64,000 nucleotides of DNA from Symbiopectobacterium purcellii (GCF_019797845.1 NZ_CP081864.1:620001-684000), one strand, 5' to 3'; shown: positions 24,663-37,226, numbered from the stretch's first letter. The notes: generated by a model from the letters alone, not told the origin. Numbers and translations: made by a program.

Positions 24663-25113
24663 CTGTGTTTCGTCCTTAAATAATCAAATAGAGCAAGCGA
24701 AGAAAGGATCGTACCGTCATAAATTTCATTTGCGTGAAGATGTATCTAATGAGGAACGCTTTTATTTGGACGCTTTTATATAGGCCAATTTTTCGTCGTC
24801 ACAGAATAAATCACTCCAAATTGAGATCTTTTAATAATTTAATTTGGTTTCGGCTGATCTCAATATTTTAGTTCTGGTCGTTTTTTGCACACTTAACATT
24901 AATGTATAAATGTGTTAAGGATTTATACATTGTTTCATGAATGATTGTCACCAGATTTGATCACTATCATTTAAAATATTACAGACCTTTAGAATTGAAG
25001 TTATGCTCCGCTCACTAGAGGACATTTTCGCTTTTCGAACCTTGCGGCAAGGGAGGCATATTGGATGGTATTTGGTTTTTGGAAAACCGAAAAGGACAAT
25101 ACTTGCAACCAAC
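24663..25113. other. AT-rich intergenic region, no gene seen
   Basis: About 450 bases between the Srf cluster and the ileX terminator. I see no supported gene. It is AT-rich, especially 24820-24980, and should hold the promoter of the Srf cluster. I could not pick a convincing -35/-10 pair or an SsrB or PhoP box by eye. Confidence 0.4.
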
Positions 25114-25142
25114 AAAAAAGCCACCTCGCAAGAAGTGGCTTA
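25114..25142 (-). terminator. Intrinsic terminator of ileX
   Basis: On the minus strand AAGCCACTTC, a short loop and GAGGTGGCTT are followed by TTTT. It lies 26 bases after the tRNA. Confidence 0.8.
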
Positions 25143-25167
25143 ATCATCTGATTTATCAGCAAAATTT

Positions 25168-25243
25168 TGGTGGCCCCTGTTGGGTTTGAACCAACGACCA
25201 AGCGATTATGAGTCGCCTGCTCTAACCACTGAGCTAAGGGGCC
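25168..25243 (-). tRNA. ileX: tRNA-Ile2 (CAT anticodon, read AUA)
   Basis: A 76-nt cloverleaf with encoded CCA. The 7-bp acceptor stem is GGCCCCT/AGGGGCC, the T loop is GGTTCAAACC, and the anticodon loop CTCATAA carries CAT. The body matches E. coli ileX closely, and E. coli also has ileX near rpoD. CAT here is modified to lysidine by TilS so that the tRNA reads AUA as isoleucine, not methionine. Confidence 0.95.
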
Positions 25244-25255
25244 ATGTGGGCGTGA

Positions 25256-25261
25256 ATTATA
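25256..25261 (-). promoter_or_regulatory. -10 element of the ileX promoter
   Basis: TATAAT on the minus strand, 12 bases before the tRNA 5' end. A weak -35 (TAGACC) lies 18 bases further upstream. Followed by a GC-rich stretch, as at stringently controlled stable RNA promoters. Confidence 0.55.
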
Positions 25262-25351
25262 CGGTAACATGGCGGGGCAGGTCTAGAGCAACGTTGCCCA
25301 TATGCTGGTTTTGTATGCAGTCTAGCCCATTGTTATCGTTATAATTACGAT

Positions 25352-25380
25352 AAAAAAGCCCTCAGTGTTGAGGGCTTTTT
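25352..25380 (-). terminator. Intrinsic terminator of rpoD
   Basis: A GCCCTCA/TGAGGGC hairpin with A and T runs on both sides, 22 bases after the rpoD stop. It ends the rpsU-dnaG-rpoD operon. Confidence 0.85.
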
Positions 25381-25401
25381 CCTATTTCCATTTAGATGCT
25401 G

Positions 25402-27249
<1,848 letters not shown>

Positions 27250-27469
27250 AAGACGGTATCCACACTTCAGAGTATTAGGTTGGTGTCGGTCGGAATAATT
27301 ATACCGGTCATCTTTCACGATGCAGGTGCCTTTCGCTCGCCTGGTCGTTGAAAGCTATTGGGTATAGCCAACAATAACATTCGGGGTATTTCTTCTTCTC
27401 GCCGCAGCCCCTTCTAGCGGCTTTGGCAGGGCTTCACCCTGCTGGTTATCGGCAATTAAGCCTCTGTAA

Positions 27470-29218
27470 TCAGTTCTTTCTTGTAAGCGCCTGGTTCAAC
27501 ATGTGCACTTCGTTACGTTCTTCTGCGGTCAATCCCCGCAAACGTGACTGCGCGATCAATGCTTCCAGCCGCTCCTCTAACATATGGTTATATAGGGTAG
27601 TCAAGGTATCGATAAACGTCTCTTCTACCTTGTCCTCAACGATCATGTGGTTCCAGGTTGCCATGGTTTCAAGCTGTGGGCTTGATTTATTCTCCCGGTA
27701 AAACTCCAGAAGCTGCCCTGCGGTCAGACCGGGTTGCGCCTGACAGGTTTTCACCAGCTCAATAAACAGCGGCACGCCAGCCATCTTTGATGATGCCAGC
27801 CCATCAGGTGCCGTCACCAATGCTGCCAACTGCGGATTTTGTACCAGCAACCCTATTAGTATACGCATAGTTGTGCGTTTTAGTTGGGGCGGTTGGTAGG
27901 GCTGCGCCTGTTCTGCCGTTTTTGGCAGCAGTTTATCCAGTTGGCGATCGTCAAGAATCCCCAGTTTGTTGCCGAGCTGTTGACGTAGATACAGCCGCAG
28001 GGTTTCTCCCGGCACCTGACCAATCAACGGCAATGCATCTCTTCCGAGCTTGGTTCTGCCCTCTGGAGAGCTCATATCCACTTGCTGTTGCAGGGTATCA
28101 AACAAGAACGTGGAGAGCGGCAGCGCCTGCTCCATCCTCTGTTCAAACGCTTGTTTACCCTCTTTACGCACCAGAGTATCCGGATCCTCCCCATCAGGGA
28201 GAAACATAAAGCGCAACTGACGACCATCATTCAAATAGGGTAGCGCCGTTTCCAGGGCGCGCCAGGCGGCATCTCGGCCTGCGCGGTCACCGTCATAGCA
28301 GCAAATCACCTGATCGGTAACGCGGAACATCATTTGAATATGGTCTGCCGTCGTGGCAGTGCCCAGTGACGCGACGGCATAATCAATACCGAATTGCGCC
28401 AGCGCCACCACGTCCATATAACCTTCAACCACAAGAAGACGTTTTAGTTCCGTGTGATTTTGTTGCGCTTCGTAAAGGCCATACAATTGGCGGCCTTTAT
28501 GAAAAATTTCAGTTTCCGGCGAGTTCAGGTATTTGGGCAATCCGTCTCCCAGCACGCGTCCGCCAAAGGCGATAACACGGCCGCGTTTATCGCGGATCGG
28601 GAACATGACGCGCTCACGGAAGCGGTCATAGGTACGCCCTTGCTCATTTTTAACCAGCATCCCCGCATCGCTCAGGGTTTCACGATCTTCATCGTGACGA
28701 CCAAAGCGCTTTAATACCTTGTCCCAGCCCGCTGGGGCGAAGCCAATAGCAAAATGGCTAATCACTTCCGCACTCAGGCCACGTTGCGCCAGATAACCTT
28801 GGGCGGCGGCTGCCGTTGGCTGGTTTAACGCCTGCTGATAAAACTCGCTCAGTTGTCCCATCAGTTCATACAGGCTTTGACGCTGATGGCGCTCAAGCGC
28901 TGTGGTGCCAGTGCCGGATTCATAAGGCACTTCCAGACTGTGCATGGATGCTAATTCTTCGATACTTTCAACGAACTCCAAGCGATCGTAGTTCATTAAA
29001 AAATCGATGGCATTGCCGTGCGCGCCACAACCGAAACAATGGTAAAACTGCTTATCACCGTTTACGGTGAAAGACGGGGTTTTCTCATGGTGAAACGGAC
29101 AGCACGCGTGAAAGTTCTTGCCCTGCTTCTTGAGCTTCACGCGCGCGTCGATCAGATCGACGATATCAGTGCGTGCCAGCAGGTCATTGATAAAGACGCG
29201 TGGGATTCGTCCAGCCAT
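27470..29218 (-). CDS. dnaG: DNA primase
   Basis: 582 residues, the size of E. coli DnaG. The N-terminal zinc-binding domain has CPFHHEKTPSF and CFGCGAHG. The TOPRIM catalytic core has VVEGYMDVVAL and CYDGDRAGRDAAWRAL. The C-terminal domain that binds the DnaB helicase follows (ends MLNQALTRKN). It makes RNA primers for replication. A 220-base gap to rpoD contains no gene; in E. coli the operon mRNA is processed in this gap. Confidence 0.98.
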   Translation of the reverse strand: MAGRIPRVFINDLLARTDIVDLIDARVKLKKQGKNFHACCPFHHEKTPSFTVNGDKQFYHCFGCGAHGNAIDFLMNYDRLEFVESIEELASMHSLEVPYESGTGTTALERHQRQSLYELMGQLSEFYQQALNQPTAAAAQGYLAQRGLSAEVISHFAIGFAPAGWDKVLKRFGRHDEDRETLSDAGMLVKNEQGRTYDRFRERVMFPIRDKRGRVIAFGGRVLGDGLPKYLNSPETEIFHKGRQLYGLYEAQQNHTELKRLLVVEGYMDVVALAQFGIDYAVASLGTATTADHIQMMFRVTDQVICCYDGDRAGRDAAWRALETALPYLNDGRQLRFMFLPDGEDPDTLVRKEGKQAFEQRMEQALPLSTFLFDTLQQQVDMSSPEGRTKLGRDALPLIGQVPGETLRLYLRQQLGNKLGILDDRQLDKLLPKTAEQAQPYQPPQLKRTTMRILIGLLVQNPQLAALVTAPDGLASSKMAGVPLFIELVKTCQAQPGLTAGQLLEFYRENKSSPQLETMATWNHMIVEDKVEETFIDTLTTLYNHMLEERLEALIAQSRLRGLTAEERNEVHMLNQALTRKN

Positions 29219-29267
29219 AAGCCCCTGTTTTTAATACAAATAAACGATAGCTTATAAACGACAACAA

Positions 29268-29294
29268 GCCGCGCTTCCTTTCGGAAAGCACGGC
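29268..29294 (-). terminator. Hairpin between rpsU and dnaG (partial terminator)
   Basis: On the minus strand GCCGTGCTTTCC, a GAAA loop and GGAAGCGCGGC, followed by TTGTTGT. The U tract is poor. E. coli has an internal terminator at the same place that lowers dnaG expression relative to rpsU. Confidence 0.6.
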
Positions 29295-29355
29295 CTTCGT
29301 ATGCAACTGCTAAGTCTGCGGATTAATCACGCGGTGGAGGCCAGGCCTCCAGAAA

Positions 29356-29583
<228 letters not shown>

Positions 29584-29801
29584 TTAATAATTCGGTATGT
29601 GCTGGCCTTGTGCCAGCCTTTTCAAAATGGTGCGGAATTCTACTGCAAACGTGATGCGCTTGTAAAGCATTGCGGCGATCATAAAACACCCAACGCGCAC
29701 GCAGAGCAGAAAATCCAAACCGTTAATGGTAGACTATCTGTTGTATGAAGCAAGTGGCAAGTGGATGTCGGCTTGCGTGGCAACGAACGTTAGGTAGAAC
29801 G

Positions 29802-30815
29802 ATGCGCATATTGGGTATTGAAACCTCCTGTGATGAAACCGGGGTGGCGATTTATGACACGGATGCCGGGTTATTGGCTAACCAACTGTATAGCCAAGTA
29901 AAATTACATGCTGATTATGGTGGTGTCGTGCCGGAACTGGCCTCGCGCGATCACGTGCGTAAAACGGTTCCCCTGATTCAGGCTGCCCTGAAAGAGGCAA
30001 CGCTGTCCGCATCGGACATCGATGGTGTGGCCTACACTGCCGGCCCTGGGCTGGTGGGCGCATTGCTGGTCGGTGCGACGGTTGGGCGCGCGTTGGCGTT
30101 TGCCTGGGGCGTGCCGGCGATTCCGGTTCACCACATGGAAGGACATTTGCTGGCCCCAATGCTGGAGGATAATCCGCCGGAATTTCCCTTTGTGGCGCTA
30201 TTGGTCTCTGGCGGTCACACGCAGTTAATCAGCGTCACTGGCATCGGTGAATACCGCTTGCTGGGAGAGTCTGTTGACGATGCAGCCGGTGAAGCCTTTG
30301 ATAAAACGGCAAAGCTGCTGGGACTGGATTACCCAGGAGGGCCGATGTTGTCCAAACTGGCACAGGGTGGAGATGCTTCACGTTTTACCTTTCCTCGCCC
30401 AATGACCGACAGACAAGGATTGGATTTTAGCTTTTCCGGTTTGAAAACCTTTGCCGCCAATACCATTCGTGCCAATGGCAACGATGATCAAACCCGTGCT
30501 GATATTGCGCGCGCGTTCGAAGATGCGGTGGTTGATACGTTAGCGATAAAATGTCGCCGCGCGTTGGATGAGACTGGCTTTAAACGTCTGGTGATGGCCG
30601 GCGGAGTCAGTGCCAACCGCACACTGCGCGCTCGCCTGACAGAGATCATGGCCAAACGGAGCGGGGCGGTGTTTTATGCGCGGCCTGAGTTTTGTACCGA
30701 TAATGGCGCGATGATTGCCTATGCGGGCAGTGTGAGGCTGTTGCACAATGAAACTCAGGAGCTAGGCGTGAGCGTGCGTCCACGTTGGCCATTGGCGGAG
30801 TTGCCTGCCGTTTGA
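29802..30815 (+). CDS. tsaD: tRNA N6-adenosine threonylcarbamoyltransferase, TsaD
   Basis: 337 residues from [19 protein letters not shown]. The frame is open 19 codons upstream but the family starts here. Metal-binding His residues are in [10 protein letters not shown] and VHHMEGH, and the actin-like fold nucleotide motif in LVSGGHTQL and [13 protein letters not shown]. With TsaB, TsaE and TsaC it makes the t6A37 modification of ANN-reading tRNAs. Here it is followed by convergent argR rather than another core gene. Confidence 0.97.
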   Translation: MRILGIETSCDETGVAIYDTDAGLLANQLYSQVKLHADYGGVVPELASRDHVRKTVPLIQAALKEATLSASDIDGVAYTAGPGLVGALLVGATVGRALAFAWGVPAIPVHHMEGHLLAPMLEDNPPEFPFVALLVSGGHTQLISVTGIGEYRLLGESVDDAAGEAFDKTAKLLGLDYPGGPMLSKLAQGGDASRFTFPRPMTDRQGLDFSFSGLKTFAANTIRANGNDDQTRADIARAFEDAVVDTLAIKCRRALDETGFKRLVMAGGVSANRTLRARLTEIMAKRSGAVFYARPEFCTDNGAMIAYAGSVRLLHNETQELGVSVRPRWPLAELPAV

Positions 30816-30827
30816 TCCAGTCAGTCC

Positions 30828-30853
30828 CACGCCAGATAAGGGTATCTGGCGTG
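30828..30853. terminator. Inverted repeat between convergent tsaD and argR
   Basis: A perfect 11-bp stem (CACGCCAGATA/TATCTGGCGTG) with a 4-base loop. Its position between two convergent genes suggests a two-way terminator, but there is no T run on either side, so it may need Rho or may only protect 3' ends. Confidence 0.45.
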
Positions 30854-30883
30854 CGTCACTGCGTCCGCACCCCTCGCGGGTCA

Positions 30884-31415
<532 letters not shown>

Positions 31416-31838
31416 ATATGGGCGCTTAAAGAAGTGGCTCGACATGTTTCAGTACGATAACCGCACTAAAATGTTTAAATGACGTGATTGATGAAAAAAA
31501 ATGTGTGTTTAGTCACATAAAAGTAAATCAAATGTTATCGGAATGAGGTTGTTTACTGGCTGCAGTTCGGTGTAATGTAGCCGCCATCGTACTGAACGTG
31601 ATGCGCGCTGCATTATTTACTCACTTACTTATAACTTTACTTACCTTACAAATCACTCGACAGATTTTGATTTATTATTAATGACATAGTTTTTTCTTTT
31701 TCATGACCTGATATTTAGGTCTCGGCATGGCCGACATCCGCGCGGTAAGCCGTTTAAACCTCCTGATTTTACTCATGTCTGGTGGTTTATTGCACAAATT
31801 CACGGCATTTTTACTTTTACGATAATAAGGAGTTTAGG
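31416..31838. other. Long argR-mdh intergenic region, no gene seen
   Basis: About 420 bases without a supported gene. It should hold the mdh promoter; TTGTTT and TAATGT near 31549-31578 are a possible pair. AT-rich stretches (31470-31540 and 31610-31700) could bind global regulators known to act on mdh in E. coli (ArcA, CRP), but no clear site was identified by eye. Confidence 0.4.
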
Positions 31839-32789
31839 ATGAAAGTTGCAGTTCTCGGAGCAGCAGGCGGTATCGGTCAGGCTCTCGCGCTCCTGCTCAA
31901 AACCCAGCTTCCTTCAGGTTCAGAATTATCTCTTTATGACATTGCTCCGGTGACGCCGGGCGTCGCCGTTGATCTGAGTCATATCCCTACAGCAGTATCT
32001 ATCAAAGGCTTTTGCGGTGAAGACGCTACCCCAGCGCTGGTCGGCGCGGACATCGTTCTGATCTCGGCCGGTGTCGCTCGCAAGCCGGGCATGGACCGTT
32101 CTGACCTGTTCAACGTGAATGCGGGGATTGTGCGCAATCTGGTAGAACAGATTGCCCGCACCAGCCCGAAAGCCTGCATTGGTATTATTACTAACCCGGT
32201 TAACACGACGGTAGCGATCGCCGCGGACGTACTGAAAAAAGCCGGTGTGTACGACAAGAACAAGCTGTTTGGCGTAACCACGCTGGATATTATCCGCTCC
32301 AACACCTTTGTGGCGGAACTGAAGGGTAAGCTGCCGCAACAGGTTGAAGTTCCTGTGATTGGCGGTCACTCTGGTGTCACGATCCTCCCCCTGCTATCGC
32401 AAATTCCTGGCGTAACGTTCAGCGAGCAGGAAGTGGCGGATCTTACCAAGCGTATCCAGAATGCGGGTACGGAAGTGGTGGAAGCCAAGGCCGGTGGCGG
32501 ATCGGCAACCCTCTCCATGGGTCAGGCGGCAGCACGTTTTGGACTCTCTCTGGTACGCGCTCTGCAAGGCGACGAAGGGGTCGTGGAATGCGCCTATGTG
32601 GAAGGTGACGGCGAGCATGCCCGCTTCTTCGCACAACCGCTGTTGCTGGGCAAATCCGGCATCGTTGAACGTAAAGCGATTGGCGCACTGAGCCCGTTTG
32701 AAAAACAGGCTCTGGATAACATGCTGGGCACCCTGAGACAGGATATCGAATTGGGTGAATCCTTTGTGAGTGGCTCAGTACGCGGTTAA
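31839..32789 (+). CDS. mdh: Malate dehydrogenase (NAD-dependent)
   Basis: 316 residues from [20 protein letters not shown], with a good ribosome binding site (AAGGAG). The NAD fold motif GAAGGIG, the substrate loop [25 protein letters not shown] and the catalytic His in [12 protein letters not shown] are present. It oxidises malate to oxaloacetate in the TCA cycle. The C-terminus ([13 protein letters not shown]) is a few residues longer than in E. coli. Confidence 0.98.
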   Translation: MKVAVLGAAGGIGQALALLLKTQLPSGSELSLYDIAPVTPGVAVDLSHIPTAVSIKGFCGEDATPALVGADIVLISAGVARKPGMDRSDLFNVNAGIVRNLVEQIARTSPKACIGIITNPVNTTVAIAADVLKKAGVYDKNKLFGVTTLDIIRSNTFVAELKGKLPQQVEVPVIGGHSGVTILPLLSQIPGVTFSEQEVADLTKRIQNAGTEVVEAKAGGGSATLSMGQAAARFGLSLVRALQGDEGVVECAYVEGDGEHARFFAQPLLLGKSGIVERKAIGALSPFEKQALDNMLGTLRQDIELGESFVSGSVRG

Positions 32790-32815
32790 TCGGTGCCTGA
32801 ACGCCAGATCGTAAT

Positions 32816-32845
32816 AAGCCGGAGAGAAGGTGCTCCGGCTTTTTT
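32816..32845 (+). terminator. Intrinsic terminator of mdh
   Basis: AAGCCGGAG, an 8-base loop, CTCCGGCTT and a run of T, 26 bases after the mdh stop. Confidence 0.9.
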
Positions 32846-32848
32846 ATA

Positions 32849-33130
32849 TCAGGATTTTGGGTGAGGATCGTCAGGTCTGATAAATTTCTTCCTATCAATC
32901 AGCATGTTACTTTTCGGATCGTAGTAACGGCTGGGCCAAATTTCAGCGGGATGAATGCTGATTGCCTTGGCGATAAGCCATTCACCCTTGGGCCAGGGGC
33001 GTGATATCGCATTGGCCAGGGTGGAGGAGCTCAATCCCGCTTCTCGTGAGACTGCCGCCAGTGTCGTGCCTTTTTTACGGAGTGCGGCAATGATATCCGC
33101 AGGGTGCCAGTCGTGTTTCCTTGCGCTCAT
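32849..33130 (-). CDS. sfsB: Ner-like DNA-binding regulator SfsB/Nlp
   Basis: 93 residues with the Mu Ner/Nlp helix-turn-helix: DWHPADIIAALRKKGTTLAA, then SREAGLSSSTLANAISRPWPKGE and IHPAEIWPSRYYD. In E. coli this gene (nlp, sfsB) activates mal genes and lies beside ispB, as it does near here. The name reflects a phage-type regulator taken into the core genome. It is divergent from the DNA-binding protein gene at 33315, and the shared 184-base gap holds a cluster of TTAGGAAA-type motifs. Confidence 0.92.
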   Translation of the reverse strand: MSARKHDWHPADIIAALRKKGTTLAAVSREAGLSSSTLANAISRPWPKGEWLIAKAISIHPAEIWPSRYYDPKSNMLIDRKKFIRPDDPHPKS

Positions 33131-33215
33131 AATCTTTCCTTCTTGCTACAAGATAATGGTCCATTGGTGGTATAAATAACGCTTGTCAGTTAAACGCATG
33201 GAATGCGTTAACGGA

Positions 33216-33272
33216 ATTAGGAAAAAATATACCATTATATTTCCAATAATTTCCCTAACGGTGTTCCTAATA
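33216..33272. promoter_or_regulatory. Cluster of ATTAGGAAA-type sites in the sfsB/33315 intergenic region
   Basis: ATTAGGAAA (33216), TTTCCAATA (33240), TTTCCCTAA (33250) and TTCCTAATA (33264) are variants of one motif in both orientations within 57 bases. The motif recurs before the paralogue at 33957 (ATTAGGAAA at 33845 and TATTGGAAA at 33878). This looks like an operator set for one of the local DNA-binding proteins; the assignment is inference. Confidence 0.45.
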
Positions 33273-33314
33273 AATTAAATTTTGTAATGCATCGCACTAT
33301 CAGGATGAAAGGCT

Positions 33315-33701
33315 ATGAAAAAAGAGTGGTTCACCACTGCTGAATTGCTGGGGATGGCGGGATTGCCTAAAACACGGCAAGGCGTAAATAAACGTGCTCG
33401 GGAAGACGGGTGGGAAAAGCGCCGTCATAAAGGGGTTCAAGGGCGCGGCGTTGAATACTCCCTCTATAGTCTGCCAGCGCAGGTGCAGCATTCGCTTTCA
33501 CTGCAAGAAACCCCTTCATCCTACGCGGTACGTCAGGCCGATATGCTGGCCGTCTGGATTCAGATCTATCAACAGTGTTCTGAGCATGAAAGAGAGGCGC
33601 TGGTCGCGCATATCTTGCGTTATGGTATGGCCTCTGTGTTGTCTCAGTTGCGGATTTCATCGTCAGATGACGCCGCACCTGATGACCCATCCGCTGCCTG
33701 A
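33315..33701 (+). CDS. Mu-type/YfeC-like winged-helix DNA-binding protein, copy 1
   Basis: 128 residues. The N-terminal 50 residues (EWFTTAELLGMAGLPKTRQG, then KRAREDGWEKRRHKGVQGRG) form the Mu repressor/transposase-type DNA-binding domain, with the telltale GW...GVQG wing. The C-terminal helices (LAVWIQIYQQCSEHEREALV, GMASVLSQLRIS) resemble the end of the E. coli YfeC/YfeD regulators. A paralogue lies 255 bases downstream in the same direction. Targets are unknown; the repeated motif in both promoters suggests self-regulation. Confidence 0.75.
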   Translation: MKKEWFTTAELLGMAGLPKTRQGVNKRAREDGWEKRRHKGVQGRGVEYSLYSLPAQVQHSLSLQETPSSYAVRQADMLAVWIQIYQQCSEHEREALVAHILRYGMASVLSQLRISSSDDAAPDDPSAA

Positions 33702-33956
33702 CTCTGTGCTGATGTCCTCTTTTGCGGATGGTGTACGCTCCGCTTGCCTGCCTTCTTTGTTCAGTTCCCGTTTCAACGTCAGCGTGCGTTTTAGTCCAAT
33801 ATATAACACCTAATCGCTAATTTAATCGGTAACGGTTATGTGTTATTAGGAAATTTATTGTTGTTTGTGTTTTCATTATTGGAAACCAAGGCGGCGGTGT
33901 AGAGCATCGACCGTCACCTTGGCGTGCGTTAATGCCGTTTATGGAGGATGTTGCGA

Positions 33957-34340
33957 ATGGAAAAAGCATGGTTGACGCCCCAGGAGCTACTGGGCATAGC
34001 AGGTTTGCCAAAATCGAGACAAGGCCTTAACAAACGCGCCAGAGAAGAAGGCTGGGAAAAACGTAAACGAAAAGGGGTGCAGGGGCGAGCCGTTGAATAT
34101 GCGCGAGAGAGTTTACCGCAGGAGGTGCGCAAGCGGCTCCAGATTCGGGAGATGACTGAAATATCACCACCGACCTATACGACGCTTGCCAAGCCGCTGT
34201 TGGCTTCCTGGATTCAGATATTTGAAAAACTCTCTATCAGTGAGCAGGAAGCGTTGATCGATTTTGTGCTGCGCGAAGGTGCGATTGCCATGTTGTCACG
34301 CCTTGAGATCGCAAGCGTTCCGAACGCATCAACAACATAG
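33957..34340 (+). CDS. Mu-type/YfeC-like winged-helix DNA-binding protein, copy 2
   Basis: 127 residues from ATG 33957, 9 bases after GGAGG; the ATG at 33948 touches that site and is unlikely. Layout is as in copy 1: EKAWLTPQELLGIAGLPKSR, KRAREEGWEKRKRKGVQGRA, then LLASWIQIFEKLSISEQEAL. The DNA-contact part is almost the same in both copies while the linker differs, so they may bind the same sites but be tuned differently. Convergent with ispB. Confidence 0.75.
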   Translation: MEKAWLTPQELLGIAGLPKSRQGLNKRAREEGWEKRKRKGVQGRAVEYARESLPQEVRKRLQIREMTEISPPTYTTLAKPLLASWIQIFEKLSISEQEALIDFVLREGAIAMLSRLEIASVPNASTT

Positions 34341-34352
34341 CGCACGGACGCC

Positions 34353-35324
34353 TTAATAATCGCGTTGCACGGCAATATGTGCCAGGCCTTCCAATGCCTC
34401 ACGGAAGGGGGTCGGCGGCAGCGCTTGAAGCGCGGAAATGGCTTTATCCGCCTCTTGCTCTGCACGCTGCCGGGTGTATTCCAGCGAGCCGCACTGCTGC
34501 ATGGCAGCAAGCACCGGTTCCAGAAGATGGCGACCATTGCCCTCTTCGATAGCCTTGCGGATCATCGCACATTGCTCGCTATTGCCGTTACGCATGGCGT
34601 GTAGCAGCGGCAGCGTGGGTTTGCCTTCGTTCAGGTCGTCACCGGTATTTTTACCTAAGGTTTTACCGTCGGCGCTGTAATCCAGTAAATCGTCAATCAG
34701 TTGGAATGCCGTGCCGAGATAACGCCCATATTCCTGTAACGCTTTTTCTTGCTCATCGGTGGCACCCGCCAGGATCCCAGAGGCTTGCGCTGCCGCTTCG
34801 AACAGGCGCGCCGTCTTACTGTAGATGACGCGCATATAACTTTCTTCGGTGATATCCGGATCGTTACAGTTCATCAGTTGCAGTACTTCGCCTTCAGCGA
34901 TGACGTTGACCGCTTCAGACATCAGCGCCAGTACGCGCAACGAGCCCAGGCTGGTCATCATCTGGAACGCGCGCGTATAGATGAAATCGCCAACCAGTAC
35001 ACTGGCTGCATTGCCGAAAGCGGCATTGGCCGTTTCCTTGCCACGACGCATATCGGATTCATCCACGACATCGTCATGCAGCAGCGTGGCGGTGTGGATA
35101 AACTCAATCAATGCGGCGAATGTCACATGTTTATCACCTTCATATGCCAGCGCGCGGGCGGCCAGTACGGCTATCATGGGCCGAATACGCTTACCGCCAC
35201 CACCGATAATGTAATTGCCAATCTGGTTGATAAGTACAAAATCTGAATTAAGTTGTGCCAGAATAACGCCATTGACGTCATTCATATCATGGGCCGCTAA
35301 TGCTGTGATCTGTTCTAGATTCAT
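34353..35324 (-). CDS. ispB: Octaprenyl diphosphate synthase
   Basis: 323 residues from MNLEQITALAAHDMNDVNGV, the E. coli start; the open frame upstream has no homology. Both Asp-rich motifs of trans-polyprenyl synthases are present: LLHDDVVDESD and LIDDLLDYSAD, with GGGKRIRPM for pyrophosphate binding. It makes the C40 side chain of ubiquinone and menaquinone. Divergent from rplU. Confidence 0.97.
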   Translation of the reverse strand: MNLEQITALAAHDMNDVNGVILAQLNSDFVLINQIGNYIIGGGGKRIRPMIAVLAARALAYEGDKHVTFAALIEFIHTATLLHDDVVDESDMRRGKETANAAFGNAASVLVGDFIYTRAFQMMTSLGSLRVLALMSEAVNVIAEGEVLQLMNCNDPDITEESYMRVIYSKTARLFEAAAQASGILAGATDEQEKALQEYGRYLGTAFQLIDDLLDYSADGKTLGKNTGDDLNEGKPTLPLLHAMRNGNSEQCAMIRKAIEEGNGRHLLEPVLAAMQQCGSLEYTRQRAEQEADKAISALQALPPTPFREALEGLAHIAVQRDY

Positions 35325-35477
35325 ATCTGTGCCAGTGCTTTTTCTGTACGCCGTGGTTAGGGTCGGTTCCATACCGGCTTCAATGGTTATTGTGGACTGA
35401 TTGTACTTGAAAAATGGCACAGATAAATGGTCGTGTATAACCTGTACTCTTTTTCTTCAATTCTCTCGAATCTGCAC

Positions 35478-35506
35478 TTGTCATCGGTAGGTTTTTTGCG
35501 TAGAAT
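35478..35506 (+). promoter_or_regulatory. Sigma70 promoter of rplU-rpmA
   Basis: TTGTCA (35478-35483), 17 bases, TAGAAT (35501-35506), then a GC-rich discriminator. It lies 71 bases before the rplU start in the ispB/rplU divergent gap. Confidence 0.65.
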
Positions 35507-35532
35507 TCGCGCCCTATTGTGAATATTTATAG

Positions 35533-35889
<357 letters not shown>

Positions 35890-35909
35890 GACTTAGGAGA
35901 GCGGATTAA

Positions 35910-36167
35910 ATGGCACACAAAAAAGCTGGCGGCTCGACTCGTAACGGCCGCGATTCCAACGCACAACGCCTGGGCGTAAAACGTTTCGGCGGTGAAAGCG
36001 TTCTGGCTGGCAACATCATCGTTCGTCAACGTGGTACTAAATTCCACGCGGGCACTAACGTAGGTTGCGGTAAAGACCACACTCTGTTTGCTTTGGCTGA
36101 CGGTAAAGTCCAGTTCGAAGTTAAAGGCCCGAAAAACCGTAAATACATCAGCATCGTAGCTGAGTAA
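35910..36167 (+). CDS. rpmA: 50S ribosomal protein L27
   Basis: 85 residues ([20 protein letters not shown] ...). The N-terminus AHKKAGGST reaches the peptidyl transferase centre. 20 bases after rplU with an AGGAG site. Confidence 0.98.
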   Translation: MAHKKAGGSTRNGRDSNAQRLGVKRFGGESVLAGNIIVRQRGTKFHAGTNVGCGKDHTLFALADGKVQFEVKGPKNRKYISIVAE

Positions 36168-36192
36168 TTTTCGAGTTAGGTCTTACAGATAT

Positions 36193-36222
36193 AAAGCCCC
36201 GCAATTCGTTGCGGGGCTTTTT
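36193..36222 (+). terminator. Intrinsic terminator of rplU-rpmA
   Basis: AAAGCCCCGC, 8-base loop, GCGGGGCTTT and T run, 25 bases after rpmA. Confidence 0.9.
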
Positions 36223-36266
36223 ACATTTCCATATCCCTTCACCACCCGCAATAAACTGAGAGAACC

Positions 36267-37226
36267 ATGCAGACGAAACAGCAGGCTGGCATCGGGCTGA
36301 GCCTGGCCTTGACGGCGGCAGTATGCTGGGGCGCGCTGCCCATCGCCATGAAGCAGGTGCTTGTTGTCATGGAGCCCTATACCGTGGTGTGGTATCGGTT
36401 TTTTATGGCCTCGATTGGGCTTGGGATCATTCTTTTCTCTCGTCGTCAGTTGCCGCCGCTGCGTCTTTTTCGCCATCGGCGCTGGTGGGTGTTGTTGTTG
36501 ATTGCCACTGGCGGGCTGCTGGGTAACTTTGTGCTGTTCAGCTCCTCACTCAAGTTTTTAAGCCCGACCACATCGCAAGTGATTGGACAACTTTCCCCGG
36601 TGGGAATGATGTTCGCCAGCGTGCTTATTTTGAAAGAGAAAATGCGTGGCACGCAGATTATCGGTGCCATGATGTTGCTGTGCGGTATGCTGTTGTTTTT
36701 CAACGCCAGTCTGATTGAAATTTTTACCCGACTGACGGATTACACCCTGGGTGTGTTGTTGGGAATGGGCGCCGCTACGGTGTGGGTGAGTTACGGCGTG
36801 GCGCAAAAAGTATTACTGCGCCGCCTGTCGTCACAACAGATTTTGCTGCTGCTGTACGTCCTGTGTGTATTGTGTATTACGCCGTGGGCGTACCCCGAGA
36901 CCATTTTTCAACTGACCCGCTGGCAGTTGATTTGTTTGCTTTTCTGCGGTGTGAATACATTGGTTGGCTATGGCGCATTGGCTGAGGCGATGGCGCGCTG
37001 GCAGGCGGCACAGGTGAGTGCCATTATTACCTTGACGCCGCTGTTTACCCTGTTGTTCTCTGACCTGTTAGCAATCCTGTGGCCGCTCTATTTTGCCACC
37101 CCGGCGTTAAATCTTGTGGGTTATATCGGGGCGTTTGTCGTGGTCTCCGGGGCGATGTTTTCCGCGATTGGGCACCGTTTTTTTCCGGGAAGAAAACGCG
37201 ATAGTGTCATACCTGTGCCAAAGTAA
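36267..37226 (+). CDS. yhbE: EamA/DMT-family inner membrane transporter YhbE
   Basis: 319 residues with about ten membrane segments in two EamA repeats (about 10-145 and 160-300). The first helix LSLALTAAVCWGALPIAMKQ carries the EamA pattern and PTTSQVIGQLSPVGMMFASV the end of repeat one. Position between rpmA and obgE is that of E. coli yhbE. The substrate is unknown; the family exports metabolites and amino acids. Confidence 0.92.
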   Translation: MQTKQQAGIGLSLALTAAVCWGALPIAMKQVLVVMEPYTVVWYRFFMASIGLGIILFSRRQLPPLRLFRHRRWWVLLLIATGGLLGNFVLFSSSLKFLSPTTSQVIGQLSPVGMMFASVLILKEKMRGTQIIGAMMLLCGMLLFFNASLIEIFTRLTDYTLGVLLGMGAATVWVSYGVAQKVLLRRLSSQQILLLLYVLCVLCITPWAYPETIFQLTRWQLICLLFCGVNTLVGYGALAEAMARWQAAQVSAIITLTPLFTLLFSDLLAILWPLYFATPALNLVGYIGAFVVVSGAMFSAIGHRFFPGRKRDSVIPVPK

